Source: Bretschneidera sinensis
Lineage: Eukaryota; Streptophyta; Magnoliopsida; Brassicales; Akaniaceae
Reading direction: 5' to 3'
Length of the DNA: 64,000 bases
NCBI GenBank assembly: GCA_023935145.1
Contig: CM043697.1
Span: 46,221,001 to 46,285,000, forward strand
The translations under genes were made by a program, and so were the position numbers. Below the pieces are notes generated by a model. That model saw only the letters and a program-made list of their open reading frames with translations, had not been told where the DNA came from and searched no databases. This document shows positions 1 through 9,814 of this stretch, piece by piece. The number at the start of each line of letters is the position of its first letter. The stretch's first letter is position 1.

Positions 1-365
1 CTACAATGATTTGATGATATATGAAAGTTGATTGATTGATATTATATGAATAATTGATATGTTCAAAATTTATTATATGACAAGTAATATTAATGAAATA
101 TATAATGAAATGATAAATGAAATTCTCGACAAACTATGATTGATAATTTTATATGATATATGAGGAGATAATTTAATGAATATGATAAAAATAATAATTT
201 TGAGAAAGAACTTGATAGTTAAATTGAATGCTTAAATAAAAGAACCGAGAAGGCAGCCGGTCTAAATGAAAGTAAAAGAACCATGGTAATTGGTATTGCT
301 GAAAATAAAAGAAATGGGAAAGTAACCGGTCTAAATGAAAATAAAAGAACTGTGGTAGCAACGGG
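1..365 (+). repeat. Truncated LTR-like relic
   Basis: The AT-rich sequence contains spaced units of the form 'aaaataaaagaaccg(t)g...ccggtctaaatgaa'. The same units occur at about 50.9-51.15 kb inside the solo LTR at 49783-51790, as does the phrase around 'ctatgattgat'. The segment is therefore probably the 3' part of a related gypsy LTR cut off by the window edge. The resemblance stops near 365. No terminal CA could be assigned. Confidence 0.45.
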
Positions 366-422
366 TATCCCTCTAAATCATTCTCTCACTTCTGATTAAA
401 CATACATACTGACTTAATCATC

Positions 423-560
423 AATGGATTCTTCTTGGAGCACAACACTCCGGGAGACTTCTTTTGCAAATACTTAAAGTTGTTGGACAAACAAGGAACT
501 CCATTTCTCATTGCTTCTTCATTCAACGAGATTCTTGAACTATACCCCGTTGAAGGCTAA
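423..560 (+). other. Coding-like open segment, origin unknown
   Basis: This is an open reading stretch of 45 codons (N-G-F-F-L-E-H-N-T-P-G-D...) with amino-acid composition typical of a real protein. It ends at TAA 558-560 and has no start codon in the frame. It may be an exon scrap carried by a transposon or a decayed pseudogene. I do not recognise the family. The flanking 561-730 holds nothing I can assign. Confidence 0.2.
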
Positions 561-879
561 GAAGATTGAGTATCATTCACCACATTTTTCTGGCATCAAC
601 ACAAACCATACGGGATAATCTAAATTACAATTATCTTATTTCGATTAATGGATTACTCGAACCAAATGTTTTACAGCAGAGTGGAGAATTTTCTTAAAAG
701 AAGAAACCTATTAATCTTTGGTGTTATGTTTTGTTTAGTAAAATATGTGGCAAACAAGTCGGGACGGGTCATTTAGAGTCATGGGTCAGGTCGGATCGAT
801 CTCATGTGATATCAATTCTCATATTATCTCAGGTTCAAGTCGTATCGGATCTCGTGTTATCTCAGGTTTGGATCATTTT

Positions 880-902
880 GGGTCGGGTCGGGTCGGGTCG
901 GG
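880..902 (+). repeat. (GGGTC)n tract, G-quadruplex candidate
   Basis: Five GGG runs separated by TC fit the canonical G3+N1-7 quadruplex pattern. The tract sits in a GGGTC/GGATC-rich stretch of about 150 bp (760-930) that resembles degenerate pentamer repeats. The two overlapping ORFs here are by-products of the repeat. From 1000 to 1265 the sequence is plain AT-rich DNA. Confidence 0.7.
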
Positions 903-1734
903 TTTGGATCGTTTCGGGTTTCAGGACATCTCGAGTTTCAAGCAAGTTCGGATTGATCCATCGGTTTTGCTTTGTTTTTCAACTTTCTTTTCTCCCAATT
1001 TTTATAGGAATCATTTAAACTCCACTTTAAATTTAGATTGTCACACTTTTATTTTATTTTATTTATATTTTAATATAATTAAATTCACAAAAATATGTTA
1101 ATAATGACTTAATATTAAGTTTTTTTTCATTTTAATTTATTCAACTAACTATAATATAATTAAATACAAATCAAAATTATATATAAATATAATATAAATA
1201 TAAAAAATTTGATAAATTAATGCATGAATTAAAGATCAAATTAATTTTTTTAATATATATGATGATGACCAAGTGCGGACGGATGGATGTACATTGATGG
1301 GGTCACTTGCCCCCTAAAATTAAAAAACTCTTTAGTAAAATTTTGACTTTGCAAAAAAAAAGTAATGAACTTCTAAAATATGATATAAAAGTTTATCCCC
1401 CACCCCAACCCTAAAAAAGACATATTTTTCCCTTGACCAATAAAACGTTGACAACAAATTGAAACCCAGCATAACTTTAACACATTAGCAACAGTCTTCC
1501 TACTGCAACAAGCAGACAAGTAATCTAGCCCATGTTTGGGGAGGGTTTTCAAAAACCCTTTTCAGTGTTCAAACACTGAAAACTCTGTTCAAATATTTAC
1601 AGACACGTTTAGAAGGCAGTGTTCCAAAATAATTTTCATTGTTCAGTGCTTATAAACGGTGTTCAAACACTGATTTCAGAACACTACTATTTGGCGTTTT
1701 CAGTCTGAAATCAGTGTTCAGTTTTCAGCTTCTC

Positions 1735-4560
1735 TCGCGACCTCGCCTTCTCTCATCTAACAATCCACAGAGCTCTACAACACTTTATCCTTCTCTTTCT
1801 CTATTTCATTTCTTTTCACTTTCCACAAGTCTCACTGCTGTTCTCTTCAACAAATCACGACAAACCCAAAAAGATTGCACCCTAGAAAATTCCTTTCATC
1901 GTCTGGTTCAAAAACCCCAACCCACTCTAGCACCTGTAGCTTTCAAACCTAGAAACCTAGAAAATTCTCGTCTACCTCCATCGCGACCGCTCATCTCGCC
2001 GCCATCACTCCTCCAGACGCAGTCGACATACGGTAAATCTCTGTCCTTCTCTCTCGTCTCTCTCTTGTTCTTGATTTTTTGTCAATTTGGTAGATAATTT
2101 TCAGTACTTTTTCTGCTATTTGTGCCGGAGAATTTTTTGTAAATGGGAGATTTGGGAGAATTTGCGGTAGGCCATGTTTTGTTGCTGAGAAATGGAGGGT
2201 AAGTGGAGGGAAATGAAAGTTTGAGTCTGTTTTTTTGTTCTGTTTTTGTTGAAAAGGATTGAATATCTCAGTTGAGGTAAACGTTATCGTTGTATCGAAC
2301 TTGTTTCATGGAGCTGTCTCTCAGTTTGCCTGTGTAAAGGGTGGCAAGCATGGAATAAATTATTACCTAAATTTTGATGCTTATTTAGTTTGATACATTT
2401 TCAGTAGCTATAAAATGAGTTTTATTATTCATGTTAGTGTTCGTTATAGTTCTTTTCTATTCGATTTAATTATCTTTTACATTCTTTCAGACAGTTGCAT
2501 GGATTTAATTTTGTTTTCATTTGCTTAGTAATTAGAATTTCTTACCTCTCTCTCTCTCACCTTATGCTTAGAAAATTGTTATGAGATGTACAAATTACTT
2601 GCAATAAAATGCACATTTCTATGGGCTATTGTGAGTTTTTAGTTTATTTCTTCCCAAGGTTAGGTGATTTATTGCTGAACTAAACTGATTGGGTGTGCAT
2701 GTATTATGCATATTAGTGTATGATTGGTCCTTGGTTGGATTTGTTTACATGGTTAAGTGAACATAAATTCTGTTTTATTTGTATCGATTGTAATAATCGT
2801 GAGATGGACATAGAAGAGCCAATAATTGGTGTCCTATCATTCTAAACATTGGAAAGATGGACTAGAAGAATGGAATAGTAATTAGAATTTCCTGCCTCTC
2901 TCTCTCTCTCGCTCTCTCACCTTATGCTTAGAAAATTGTTATGAGACGTAAAAATTACTTGTAGTAAAATGCACATTTCTATGGGCTATTGTGGGTTTTT
3001 AGTTTATTTCTTCCCAAGGTTAGGTGATTTATTGCTGAACTAAAGTGACTGGGTGTGCATGTATTATGCATATTAGTGTATGATTGGTCCTTGGTTGGAT
3101 TTGTTTACATGGTTAAGTGAACAGAAATTCTGTTTTATTTGTATCGATTGTAATGATCGTGATATGGACATAGAAGAGCCAATAATTGGTGTCCTATCAT
3201 TCTAAACATTGGAGAGATGGACTAGAAGAATGGAATAGTAATTAGAATTTCCTGCCTCTCTCTCTCTCTCTCACCTTATGCTTAGAAAATTGTTATGAGA
3301 CGTAAAAATTACTTGTAGTAAAATGCACATTTCTATGGCTATTGTGGGTTTTTAGTTTATTTCTTCCTAAGGTGGAATATATATTGTGTAGGTGATTTAT
3401 TGCTGAACTAAAGTGATTGGGTGTGCATGTATTATGCATATTAGTGTATGATTGGTCCTTGGTTGGATTTGTTTACATGGTTAAGTGAACAGAAATTCTG
3501 TTTTATTTGTATCGATTGTAATGATCGTGAGATGGACATAGAAGAGCCAATAATTGGTGTCCTATCATTCTAAACATTGGAGAGATGGACTAGAAGAATG
3601 GAATAAAAGAGTATTACTTCAGTTAAATGTTTTTCTGCTATTTATTGGAGGACATGCTAACATTAGGTATTGTTCAAAACCCTTAAACAATACAGTTTCT
3701 ATATTGTCATTTCTTCATTTTTCAATGTTTACTATTTTTGTAGTGTTTCAAGATCAATAATCTCTTGTTTCATCCTGCCCTCTTTGAAGCATTGGTAAGG
3801 ACAAATGGGCAAGGGTTCAAGACGTGTGTGTGAGTTCTAACTATTAAATCTGTTTCTCTCAAGTATAAAATATTGTTCCTCATATGATTTTAATGCATCC
3901 TTTTTATAAAAAAAATCTAATTTGGTTTCTCTTTGAGCTCCTTTTCCAAATTTGATATGTATTTCCACTTTACATTCCCATATTTTGTTGTTTGGATTGT
4001 GTTTTCTGCTTCCATTTCTTGCACCACATGCTTCTTGCTAACGTTACATATGCACTCACGCAATCAATCCTACTGATGTTCTGCTTTACATGAAGCAACA
4101 TGCTAAAATCCTCACTATATTATTAAACTTTCCCATGTTTCCATTGTAGCACACGTGGGGTTAGCTAAATGGATACTTCTACTGCCATCTCTGATTAAGA
4201 TTCCAAAGATTTGCATTAAACTTCTTATACCAATTATCTGGCTACCCTTGATAATATTATTTTATCTGGCCTTAAGATGGTTGTGCATAGCACTGTGCAA
4301 GTGGATTTCTACCATGGAATATGAAGTGTTTGATGTTAAAAATCTTAGCACCCTTTATATGATACATTTAAATATGTTAAATATTAACTGTTTTTTCTTT
4401 CATCTCTATTTTTATGCCATCAATAGCCTAGTAAACTCACTGTAAAATTTCTCTTGTTGAATTGCAGATTGCTTATCTGCAGAGTTTGGGCTGCACTGTT
4501 TCTCCCACATCATGTCTCCATGCCTCTCATTTGATTGAGCAGTACAAATCATTGTGATTA
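1735..4560 (+). other. Captured gene-like segment inside the DNA element
   Basis: 1740-2034 looks like the leader or first exon of a plant gene: a CT-rich leader, a 152-codon open frame from 1639 with a Ser/Pro/Leu-rich composition, and a plausible GT donor near 2032. 4468-4560 looks like a last exon: a pyrimidine tract, AG at about 4467, then an open stretch reading [10 protein letters not shown] to a TGA. The hydrophobic 96-codon frame at 4155-4445 has no recognisable relative. I do not recognise the donor gene, and an expressed non-coding transcript is equally possible. Confidence 0.2.
2531..3605 (+). repeat. Three head-to-tail copies of a ~360-bp unit
   Basis: The units are 2531-2880, 2881-3240 and 3241-about 3605. 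Each begins 'attagaatttc(c/t)t' with a short CT run and ends 'agaagaatggaata'. They differ only by a few substitutions, CT-run length and a 20-bp insertion in the third copy ('ggaatatatattgtgtaggt'). The high identity shows a recent tandem triplication. The junction shares the short word 'tagta', suggesting slippage or unequal exchange at microhomology. Confidence 0.95.
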
Positions 4561-5419
4561 GTGATTATTGCAATGCCCACATTATGGAGAAGAAAAATAA
4601 GAATGAACACATCCCATTGTATATATTGGAATTGTATATTATTATATAATTGTTGATGCCAATGGAAAATGAAATATTAAATCTGCAAACCATGTTTGTT
4701 TTATTGGGTTTGTATTTCTTACCGCAATGAATCAACAACTGCCTTAGGCATTGGTAGACGAATGCAGAGAAATGTCTCAACGACAAACATAGCAACTGTC
4801 GAGTCGAATTTAACTGAAAAGCATCTTCAGTTTTGCGGTTGCCTCCAGCTATAGCCCATCCATACAAATTTTTTTATAAAAAAAAGTAATGCGTCACCAA
4901 ATTTCAAAAGCTAGTTTTGATTGATTCAGAGCAAAAGAGTAAGGATCATACAACAATTGGCAAAACCAGGCAAAATTTACACATTTCTTGATCAAAGTGT
5001 TATAGAATCCACGACATCAAACTGACCAACCCATAGATGGGGCGTGAATGGTCGCTTAATCAAATGGCTCGAGGTAAGGAGAGTATTTTAACTTTGATGG
5101 GTTAGTTATTCAAATTTTATCAAATTATAAAAGTTATATTGTATATTTTTTTTTTAGAATTTATTTAACAAACAAACATGACATGACAAAGGGAATAGTA
5201 TTGTCATGTTTGAGCGATGATATATAAAAAATATTAACATTTTAAAATAAAATAATATTAATTATTTCTAAGTATTTGGTGTGTGCTTAAAAAATTTTAT
5301 TTAGTAAATATGAGAAATAAAATTAATTTTAGATATTAAAATTTAAACTGAACACTGAAAACTAAAAGTTGAAAACAATTACAAGAAAGCGTAATCCAAA
5401 CAGTTTTCTATTTTCAAAA

Positions 5420-5490
5420 CAGTTTTCGAAAACTGATCCTCCAAACAACATTTCACTTAAAACTGTTTTGGAAACAGTTTTCGAAAACTG
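5420..5490. repeat. Two perfect 16-bp palindromes
   Basis: CAGTTTTCGAAAACTG occurs at 5420-5435 and again at 5475-5490, both perfectly self-complementary. Weaker copies follow to 5600 and inverted relatives occur at 1545-1740. The placement near the element end fits subterminal transposase-binding repeats; that role is inferred. Confidence 0.85.
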
Positions 5491-6426
5491 TTATCCAAAC
5501 ATGTTTTTGAACACTGAAAACTGTTTTCAAAAACCCTTTTCGAAAATAGTTTTTGAAAACAGTTTTCGAACACTGAAAACTGAAAACTGTTACCAAACAT
5601 GTCCCTAATATTTTACTGTTTTTAACTCCTACAATCCCACTCCGCTACACACCTTGTTTCCTTTGTTCTTTACAACTTAGTTTCCTTTGTTCTTCACAAC
5701 TTAGGAATCTTACGGAGAAAAATTAGTGCTTTTTTTCTTCTTTTTTGTACTTTTTGACCTTTTTAATGGAAAATTAAAAATAATTTTGAAGATAATAGAC
5801 CATGGGTATTTTTGAGCTTTCATTTTTTTTTCCAATTTTCGTTGAATTGATGAGATTATGAGTATTTGTATTTTTTTTCTTCTTTTTCTCTCATAATTAT
5901 TCTTATTTTTTATTAATGATAATTATATATTTTTTATAATAATTATTATATTAATTAAATGTGATATATATTTTTATTGGAATGGAGACGTCAAACCTTT
6001 GGTGGTGTTTGATGAGTTTAAGATTACTATTTCATCTAAAGAAGATAATGATATGAAATCGAACAAAAATATTGAATGAATTGAAAGGCCTAGCACATAT
6101 GAATCAATTTTAGCAGAAGGAAACACACTTTTATTTTCTCCCAAGAGCCAACAATTTTAAGTTAAATCTGGACTTAACGCAATGCACATAAGTGTAAATG
6201 AATTTTTAATCAAGCAAAAAATAGTACTTCGGTTTATATTGATATTGTTTTGTTAGGAAAAAATCCCTAATAAGTTTGTTTATTTATTCTTTTAAGTGAA
6301 AAATATTATTTGAAAATAAAAAGACTAAATTTCATGTATGCTTTTTTGAGATAATAATAACATTTTTTTTATGTTTAGTGGCTTCGCCCTTCAATGTAAA
6401 ATTTCTAGCTACGCCCAGTGACCAAG

Positions 6427-7160
6427 GTTGTTGACTTGCTTGATCTCTCTTTATATAGCTGTGTAAACTGTGGTTGTGTCATGTGTATATTGTGTACACA
6501 AAACACAATTTTTTTTTTTCTTTCAAAATTTGAACCATCAAATCAATGTCAGTATTATGCGCCAATAAGATAAAATCTATCAAAGCTCTAAAAATCAAAG
6601 TACCCATTGTATTATAAATTTGTAATTGATTAGTTAAAAAAAATCAATAATTAATTATAATATAATTTATTTTATTTGATAACTAATCAATTCTCACTTA
6701 AGTCTAATAAAGAAATTATTTTTTTTTAAAACACTTATCATTTCGAGTTCGAATCGTTTCAGATTATTTTAAGTTCAAACCTAATCGAATTTGGATATTT
6801 TGGTTTTTAAATCATTTGTATTTGAATTGAGTCGGATTTAAATCATTTTAAATTTAAATAATTTTGAATCACTCAAATTCATATCAGATCAAATTTAAAT
6901 TATATTATTTTAATATTTTCATACATTTGATCAGATTTTGTCATAGAATGGACCCTTTTTTTCTGAGTCTTAAAAGCCCATATCAAAAGATGTTTTTTTT
7001 TCTTTCTTTTTGCCCTTTTTAAGCCCAAAACCCTAGCATTAAGTAAATCTTGACCGTCAATCCGACAATCTATGGTCGGAAATAAGAATAAATTTCGTGG
7101 GTCCCCCTTTATAGCAATCCCCACGGTTTGGTTCTCAACCTCACAAACTATAAGATAAAA
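6427..7160. other. Intergenic, AT-rich, upstream of OEP7 gene
   Basis: There is no coding signal. 6720-6900 contains degenerate repeats of the 'aatcgttt.agtttaaa / gaatttgaatc' type that resemble decayed short-TIR elements. The ORF on the minus strand at 6900-7124 is a chance frame. The distal OEP7 promoter probably lies in 6900-7160. Confidence 0.5.
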
Positions 7161-7163
7161 TTA

Positions 7164-7171
7164 ATATATAA
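7164..7171 (+). promoter_or_regulatory. TATA box of the OEP7-like gene
   Basis: The sequence 'atatataa' lies about 70 bp upstream of the ATG at 7237. This predicts transcription from about 7195-7205 and a 5'UTR of about 35 bases. The element is seen in the sequence; its use is inferred. Confidence 0.55.
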
Positions 7172-7236
7172 CGCGCTAGGAGTCGAGAAAAATCCATCGT
7201 ACCAATAGCAAAAAGAAGAAGAGCAGGTAAAAGAGG

Positions 7237-7485
7237 ATGGGAAAATCATCGGCGATGAAACAAGCGGCGTTGGTTTTCGGAGCACTAGCCTTTGGGTGGG
7301 TGGCTATAGAAATGGCCTTCAAGCCTTTCGTCGACAAGGCTCGTGCCGCTATGGACAAGTCCGACGTTTCTCGCGATCCCGACGACGTCGTTGAGGCGGA
7401 CCCAGAAACCATACCCAAATCCCCTTCTGATTCTGATACCGTTGTCTCCCACTCCGAGGAGAAAGCGCCAGCAGCGCTGGCATAA
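7237..7485 (+). CDS. OEP7: Chloroplast outer envelope protein 7-like (OEP7 family)
   Basis: This is a small single-exon gene of 82 codons. Known family members (OEP7/OEP14) are signal-anchored in the outer chloroplast envelope by one membrane span near the N-terminus that also acts as targeting signal. The sequence shows the expected order: MGKSSAMKQA start, a hydrophobic span at about residues 9-26 (ALVFGALAFGWVAIEMAF), then the conserved basic segment KPFVDKARAAMDKSD and a DPDD motif, ending in an acidic, disordered tail. The tail is somewhat longer than in Arabidopsis OEP7 (about 64 residues). The start is set by good ATG context (agaggATGGG) and by the family N-terminus. The stop TAA is followed by an AT-rich 3'UTR. 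The overlapping ORFs on both strands are shadows. The molecular function of the family is poorly known. Confidence 0.88.
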   Translation: MGKSSAMKQAALVFGALAFGWVAIEMAFKPFVDKARAAMDKSDVSRDPDDVVEADPETIPKSPSDSDTVVSHSEEKAPAALA

Positions 7486-7740
7486 AAGGATCATTAGGCT
7501 TTTATCTATATTTGCGTTAAATATTTTGGATTAAAGTCACTGTTATGATCTTCCTTTTAGTATAATTTGTATTTGATTGCAATGAGTACTTCTATGAGAA
7601 TTAGAATTTTATGCTTGATTTTTCTCGAATTGATTTGGGTTCAGTTTTTTTCCTGCTTTGTTTCTGCAATTTTGTACTTTTATTGGTTTAATCGGCAACA
7701 ACTCCGAATAAGCCATCACGGTATGTTTGGGGTTTGGACT
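7486..7740 (+). other. Probable 3'UTR and downstream flank of OEP7 gene
   Basis: The sequence is AT-rich without a convincing frame. Near-upstream-element-like 'ttaaat' and 'tttgtatttgatt' stretches lie about 40-100 bp past the stop, but I cannot fix one poly(A) site. The 66-codon frame at 7567-7767 runs into the next transposon relic and is not credible as a gene. Confidence 0.4.
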
Positions 7741-8017
7741 AGGGCTGCAGACGAACCAAAGGAGTGAGTAGTGTCCTGTTTGAGTTCGTTTATTAGTATG
7801 GAAGCTCTGTTCGTTGATGATGGAGTTTTTAAAGTGTCGTTTGTTTCCCTTTTGTTTTATAATTTTTCAGAGATTTTGTGTTTCTTCATGTTGGATTGAT
7901 TATTTTAAATGAGACGAACCCAAGCACTTTAAACAAATTATAAATAAATATATATGAGTTTTAATTTTTAATATAACAAGGTGAACAAACAAATAAACAC
8001 GATTATAAACACTTTTA

Positions 8018-8817
8018 GGGTCCGTTTGGTCCACGGACAGGATTACAGTGCAATTAACATTATAATGGGATAGGATTTGGAGGATTGAAGTGAGATTATT
8101 TTAATTTTATGTTTTGTTCATGAAATTGTTATATTGAGATTAAAGTGGGATAACAAATCAAAGCGTACGGAGGAGAGGACAGGAAGGAAGACGAGTGGAA
8201 AGGAGGGGGAAGGGAAGGAGGAGGCGCAGGGAAGAGAGGGAATGGAATGAGAGAGAAGAGGGAAGAAGGGGAAGGGAAGGAGAGAGGGAGGTCGTAATCT
8301 GGTGAAAAATGAGGAGTAAAAATAAGGGAGGAAGAAGATGAGGGGGGAGAGGCAACGCATAGATCGAGGCGCGATCTGTGCAAGAAGAAGGAGGAGGAGG
8401 AGAAGGAAAGAGAGAGGAAGAAGGAGGAGGAGAAGGAAGGAGAGAGGAAGGCCGTGCGATCTGCTGAGAAGGAGGAGGAAAGATGAAAGGAGTGAGGAGA
8501 AGAAAGGAGGCGCGAGGTCAGAGGGGAGGAGATGGGAAGTGTTCGGGGGGAGGGGAGGTGGTCGGGGGTGGTGGCTGTCGCAAGGAAGAAGAAGAAAGAG
8601 GAAGGGTTAGAATGGTTTATGAAAAAAAATCAATCCCACAGACTTGGGATTGATTCTGTCATAAGGAGACTATAACAGATTTTCAGGAATTTGGACTAAT
8701 TTAGTCTCAACTTAATCTCATATGAATAGTTAGTCCCTCCAACCTAATATAAGACTAACTGTTCATGTGGGATTAAGTTAGTCAATCCCAACTTAATCCC
8801 CCATACCAAACTGTCCC
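8018..8817. mobile_element. 800-bp MITE, PIF/Harbinger type
   Basis: The terminal inverted repeats are GGGTCCGTTTGGT (8018-8030) and ACCAAACTGTCCC (8805-8817), matching at 11 of 13 positions. They are flanked by TTA at 8015-8017 and 8818-8820, the 3-bp target duplication typical of PIF/Harbinger. The GGG..CGTTTGGT terminus is also characteristic. There is no transposase. The centre is an unusual purine-rich block. A smaller fold-back (about 8640-8790, 'ttagtc...gactaa') adds internal inverted structure. Confidence 0.85.
8160..8600 (+). repeat. Purine-rich (GGA/GAA) block of ~440 bp
   Basis: The plus strand is almost entirely A and G, with short GGA, GAAG and GAGG units. All frames on both strands open up because of composition (Arg/Glu/Gly-rich on plus, Pro/Ser/Leu-rich on minus), so the five ORFs here are artefacts. 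Long mirror-like homopurine tracts can form triplex (H-DNA); whether this one does is unknown. Confidence 0.9.
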
Positions 8818-9018
8818 TTACCAAACAAAAACAATCCCTCCATCGCATGAATAAACAAATAAGTCGTGTGAACAAATGAATGAACACCTTAACGAATGCA
8901 TTAACAAACCAGTTCACCAACATAATCGAGCTGTGGATCACATTATTCAGGCGTAGTTTGTTAATCAACCAAGCATGAAGTTAGTGCTCATATTCACTTA
9001 GTTACTTAACTAAGCAAA

Positions 9019-9522
9019 TATAAACAAGCCCTTAACGAGTTGAATTTAAGGCAGATGAGGTGGATGGAGTTGATTAGTGATTATGACTGTACAATTCATT
9101 ATCATCCAGGAAAGGCTAATGTAGTAGCTGATGCTTTGAGTAGAAAGGCTACAGGGAGATTAACTGTTGTTGGGAATCATAGTACTAGCTTGATGATAGA
9201 ATTAAGAAAAATGAGGATGAAGTTGAGTGTCAGTAATAGAGGAGTATTGATGGGAAATATGATGGTACAATCTTCTATTATTGATAATTTATTACAGATG
9301 CATGGTAGAGATAAAGGGATAGAGAAGATCAGACAGAAAGTATTGAATGGGAAGCCGAATGAGTTTAGAATTAGAGAATATGGTATGGTGGTATTGGGGC
9401 ATCGAGTTTGTGTTCCCAACGATGTGGAGATGAGAAAGGAGATACTAAAGGAGGCTCATGATTCTGTATATTCCATGCATCCAGGTAATAATAAGATGTA
9501 CAGGGGGTTGAGACATAATTAG
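9019..9522 (+). pseudogene. Tekay-type gypsy fragment: RNase H end and integrase zinc finger
   Basis: The open frame at 9040-9522 (160 codons) starts in the C-terminal part of RNase H (LRQMRWMELISDYD, then the conserved HYHPGKANVVADALSRK). It continues through the linker to the integrase HHCC entry (EAHDSVYSMHPGNNKMYRGLR) and is cut off there. A paralogous but more decayed stretch occurs at 22870-23160 in the nested Tekay element. The frame is intact, so this fragment is younger or better preserved. Its 5' end abuts the MITE-bearing relic. Its 3' end abuts the truncated Tat LTR at 9523. Confidence 0.85.
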
Positions 9523-9678
9523 TAGGAAGTGGGGAAAGCAAAAAAGTGAAAAATGGTTATTATGAATACTATTTAAAGGCCCCTATTTATAGGGGTCAAG
9601 TAAGGTAGAGATTATCATTTTGTCCTTATGATTGATCGTTGTCACCATCTAGTAGGAAGGTATATTTGTCCTCTATCA
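9523..9678 (-). repeat. Truncated 3' LTR of the Tat element
   Basis: The stretch matches 44797-44955 along its length, for example 'aagtggggata/aagtg..aaa.tggttattatgaata', 'gtcaagtaaggtagagatta', 'gtcacc.tctagta'. Read on the minus strand it begins TGATAGAGGACAAAT, like TGATATAGAACAAAT at 44955. The remaining part of the LTR (counterpart of 44622-44796) is missing, with the Tekay fragment joined in its place, so no target duplication can be read. Confidence 0.8.
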
Positions 9679-9814
9679 TATGCCCACAGTCCTTTGAAGT
9701 CAAGCCAACTAAAAGAAGTAGAAGTTCCTAGTCTCCCCGGGGTAAGTCCTGTTTTGATTTCACGTTCGAGACTCCCCTTCCCCCTTTTTTAACGGGTGGG
9801 GTCGTTCATCATGG

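Larger units (their letters stand above)
1528..5605. mobile_element. 4-kb non-autonomous DNA transposon with captured sequence
   Basis: The ends are inverted: CATGTTTGG at 1531-1539 faces CCAAACATG at 5593-5601. Inside each end lie dense, mutually inverted copies of CAGTTTTC / GAAAACTG / GTGTTCAAACACTG (1545-1740 and 5340-5600). No transposase is visible. The interior (about 1740-5300) has a pyrimidine-rich leader, exon-like stretches and a triplicated block. The short GGG..TGTTTGG terminus recalls PIF/Harbinger or hAT elements. The flanking trinucleotides (CTA left, TAA right) do not form a clean duplication, so the superfamily is unresolved. Confidence 0.5.
1274..6418. mobile_element. hAT-like relic, interrupted (outer element)
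   Basis: The 8-bp word TGACCAAG occurs at 1266-1273 and again at 6419-6426, the duplication length expected for hAT transposons. The right end (6380-6418) carries 'gcttcgcccttcaatgtaaaatttctagc', a terminal phrase common to plant hAT elements of the TTF-zinc-finger type. The left end starts 'tgcggacgg' and soon has a GGGGTCACTTGCCCCC-like stretch. A coding remnant near 5980-6090 is too decayed to identify. A younger element (1528-5605) splits it. The TIRs themselves match poorly, so the boundaries are tentative. Confidence 0.35.
7741..9018. mobile_element. Short-TIR relic with 'AGGGCTGCA' end, split by a MITE
   Basis: The left end 'agggctgcagacgaacc' matches the recurrent plant terminus TAGGGCTGCAAACGAGCC. 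The interior has the family's AACAAACGAAC-type words on both sides of the MITE ('gtgaacaaacaaataaacac' before it, 'gtgaacaaatgaatgaacac' after). The matching right terminus is absent because the element is cut by the Tekay fragment at 9019. Confidence 0.45.

Noticed and set aside
1639..2097. 152-codon plus ORF in the 4-kb DNA element as a protein-coding gene
   Set aside because: Leader-like CT-rich composition, no domain, probable donor site inside; kept only as a captured exon candidate.
4155..4445. 96-codon hydrophobic plus ORF
   Set aside because: Start lies in AT-rich intron-like DNA, second half is low-complexity; no family recognised, no supporting promoter.
8118..8610. Pro/Ser-rich minus ORFs and an Arg/Glu-rich plus ORF
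   Set aside because: Pure consequence of the homopurine block inside a MITE.
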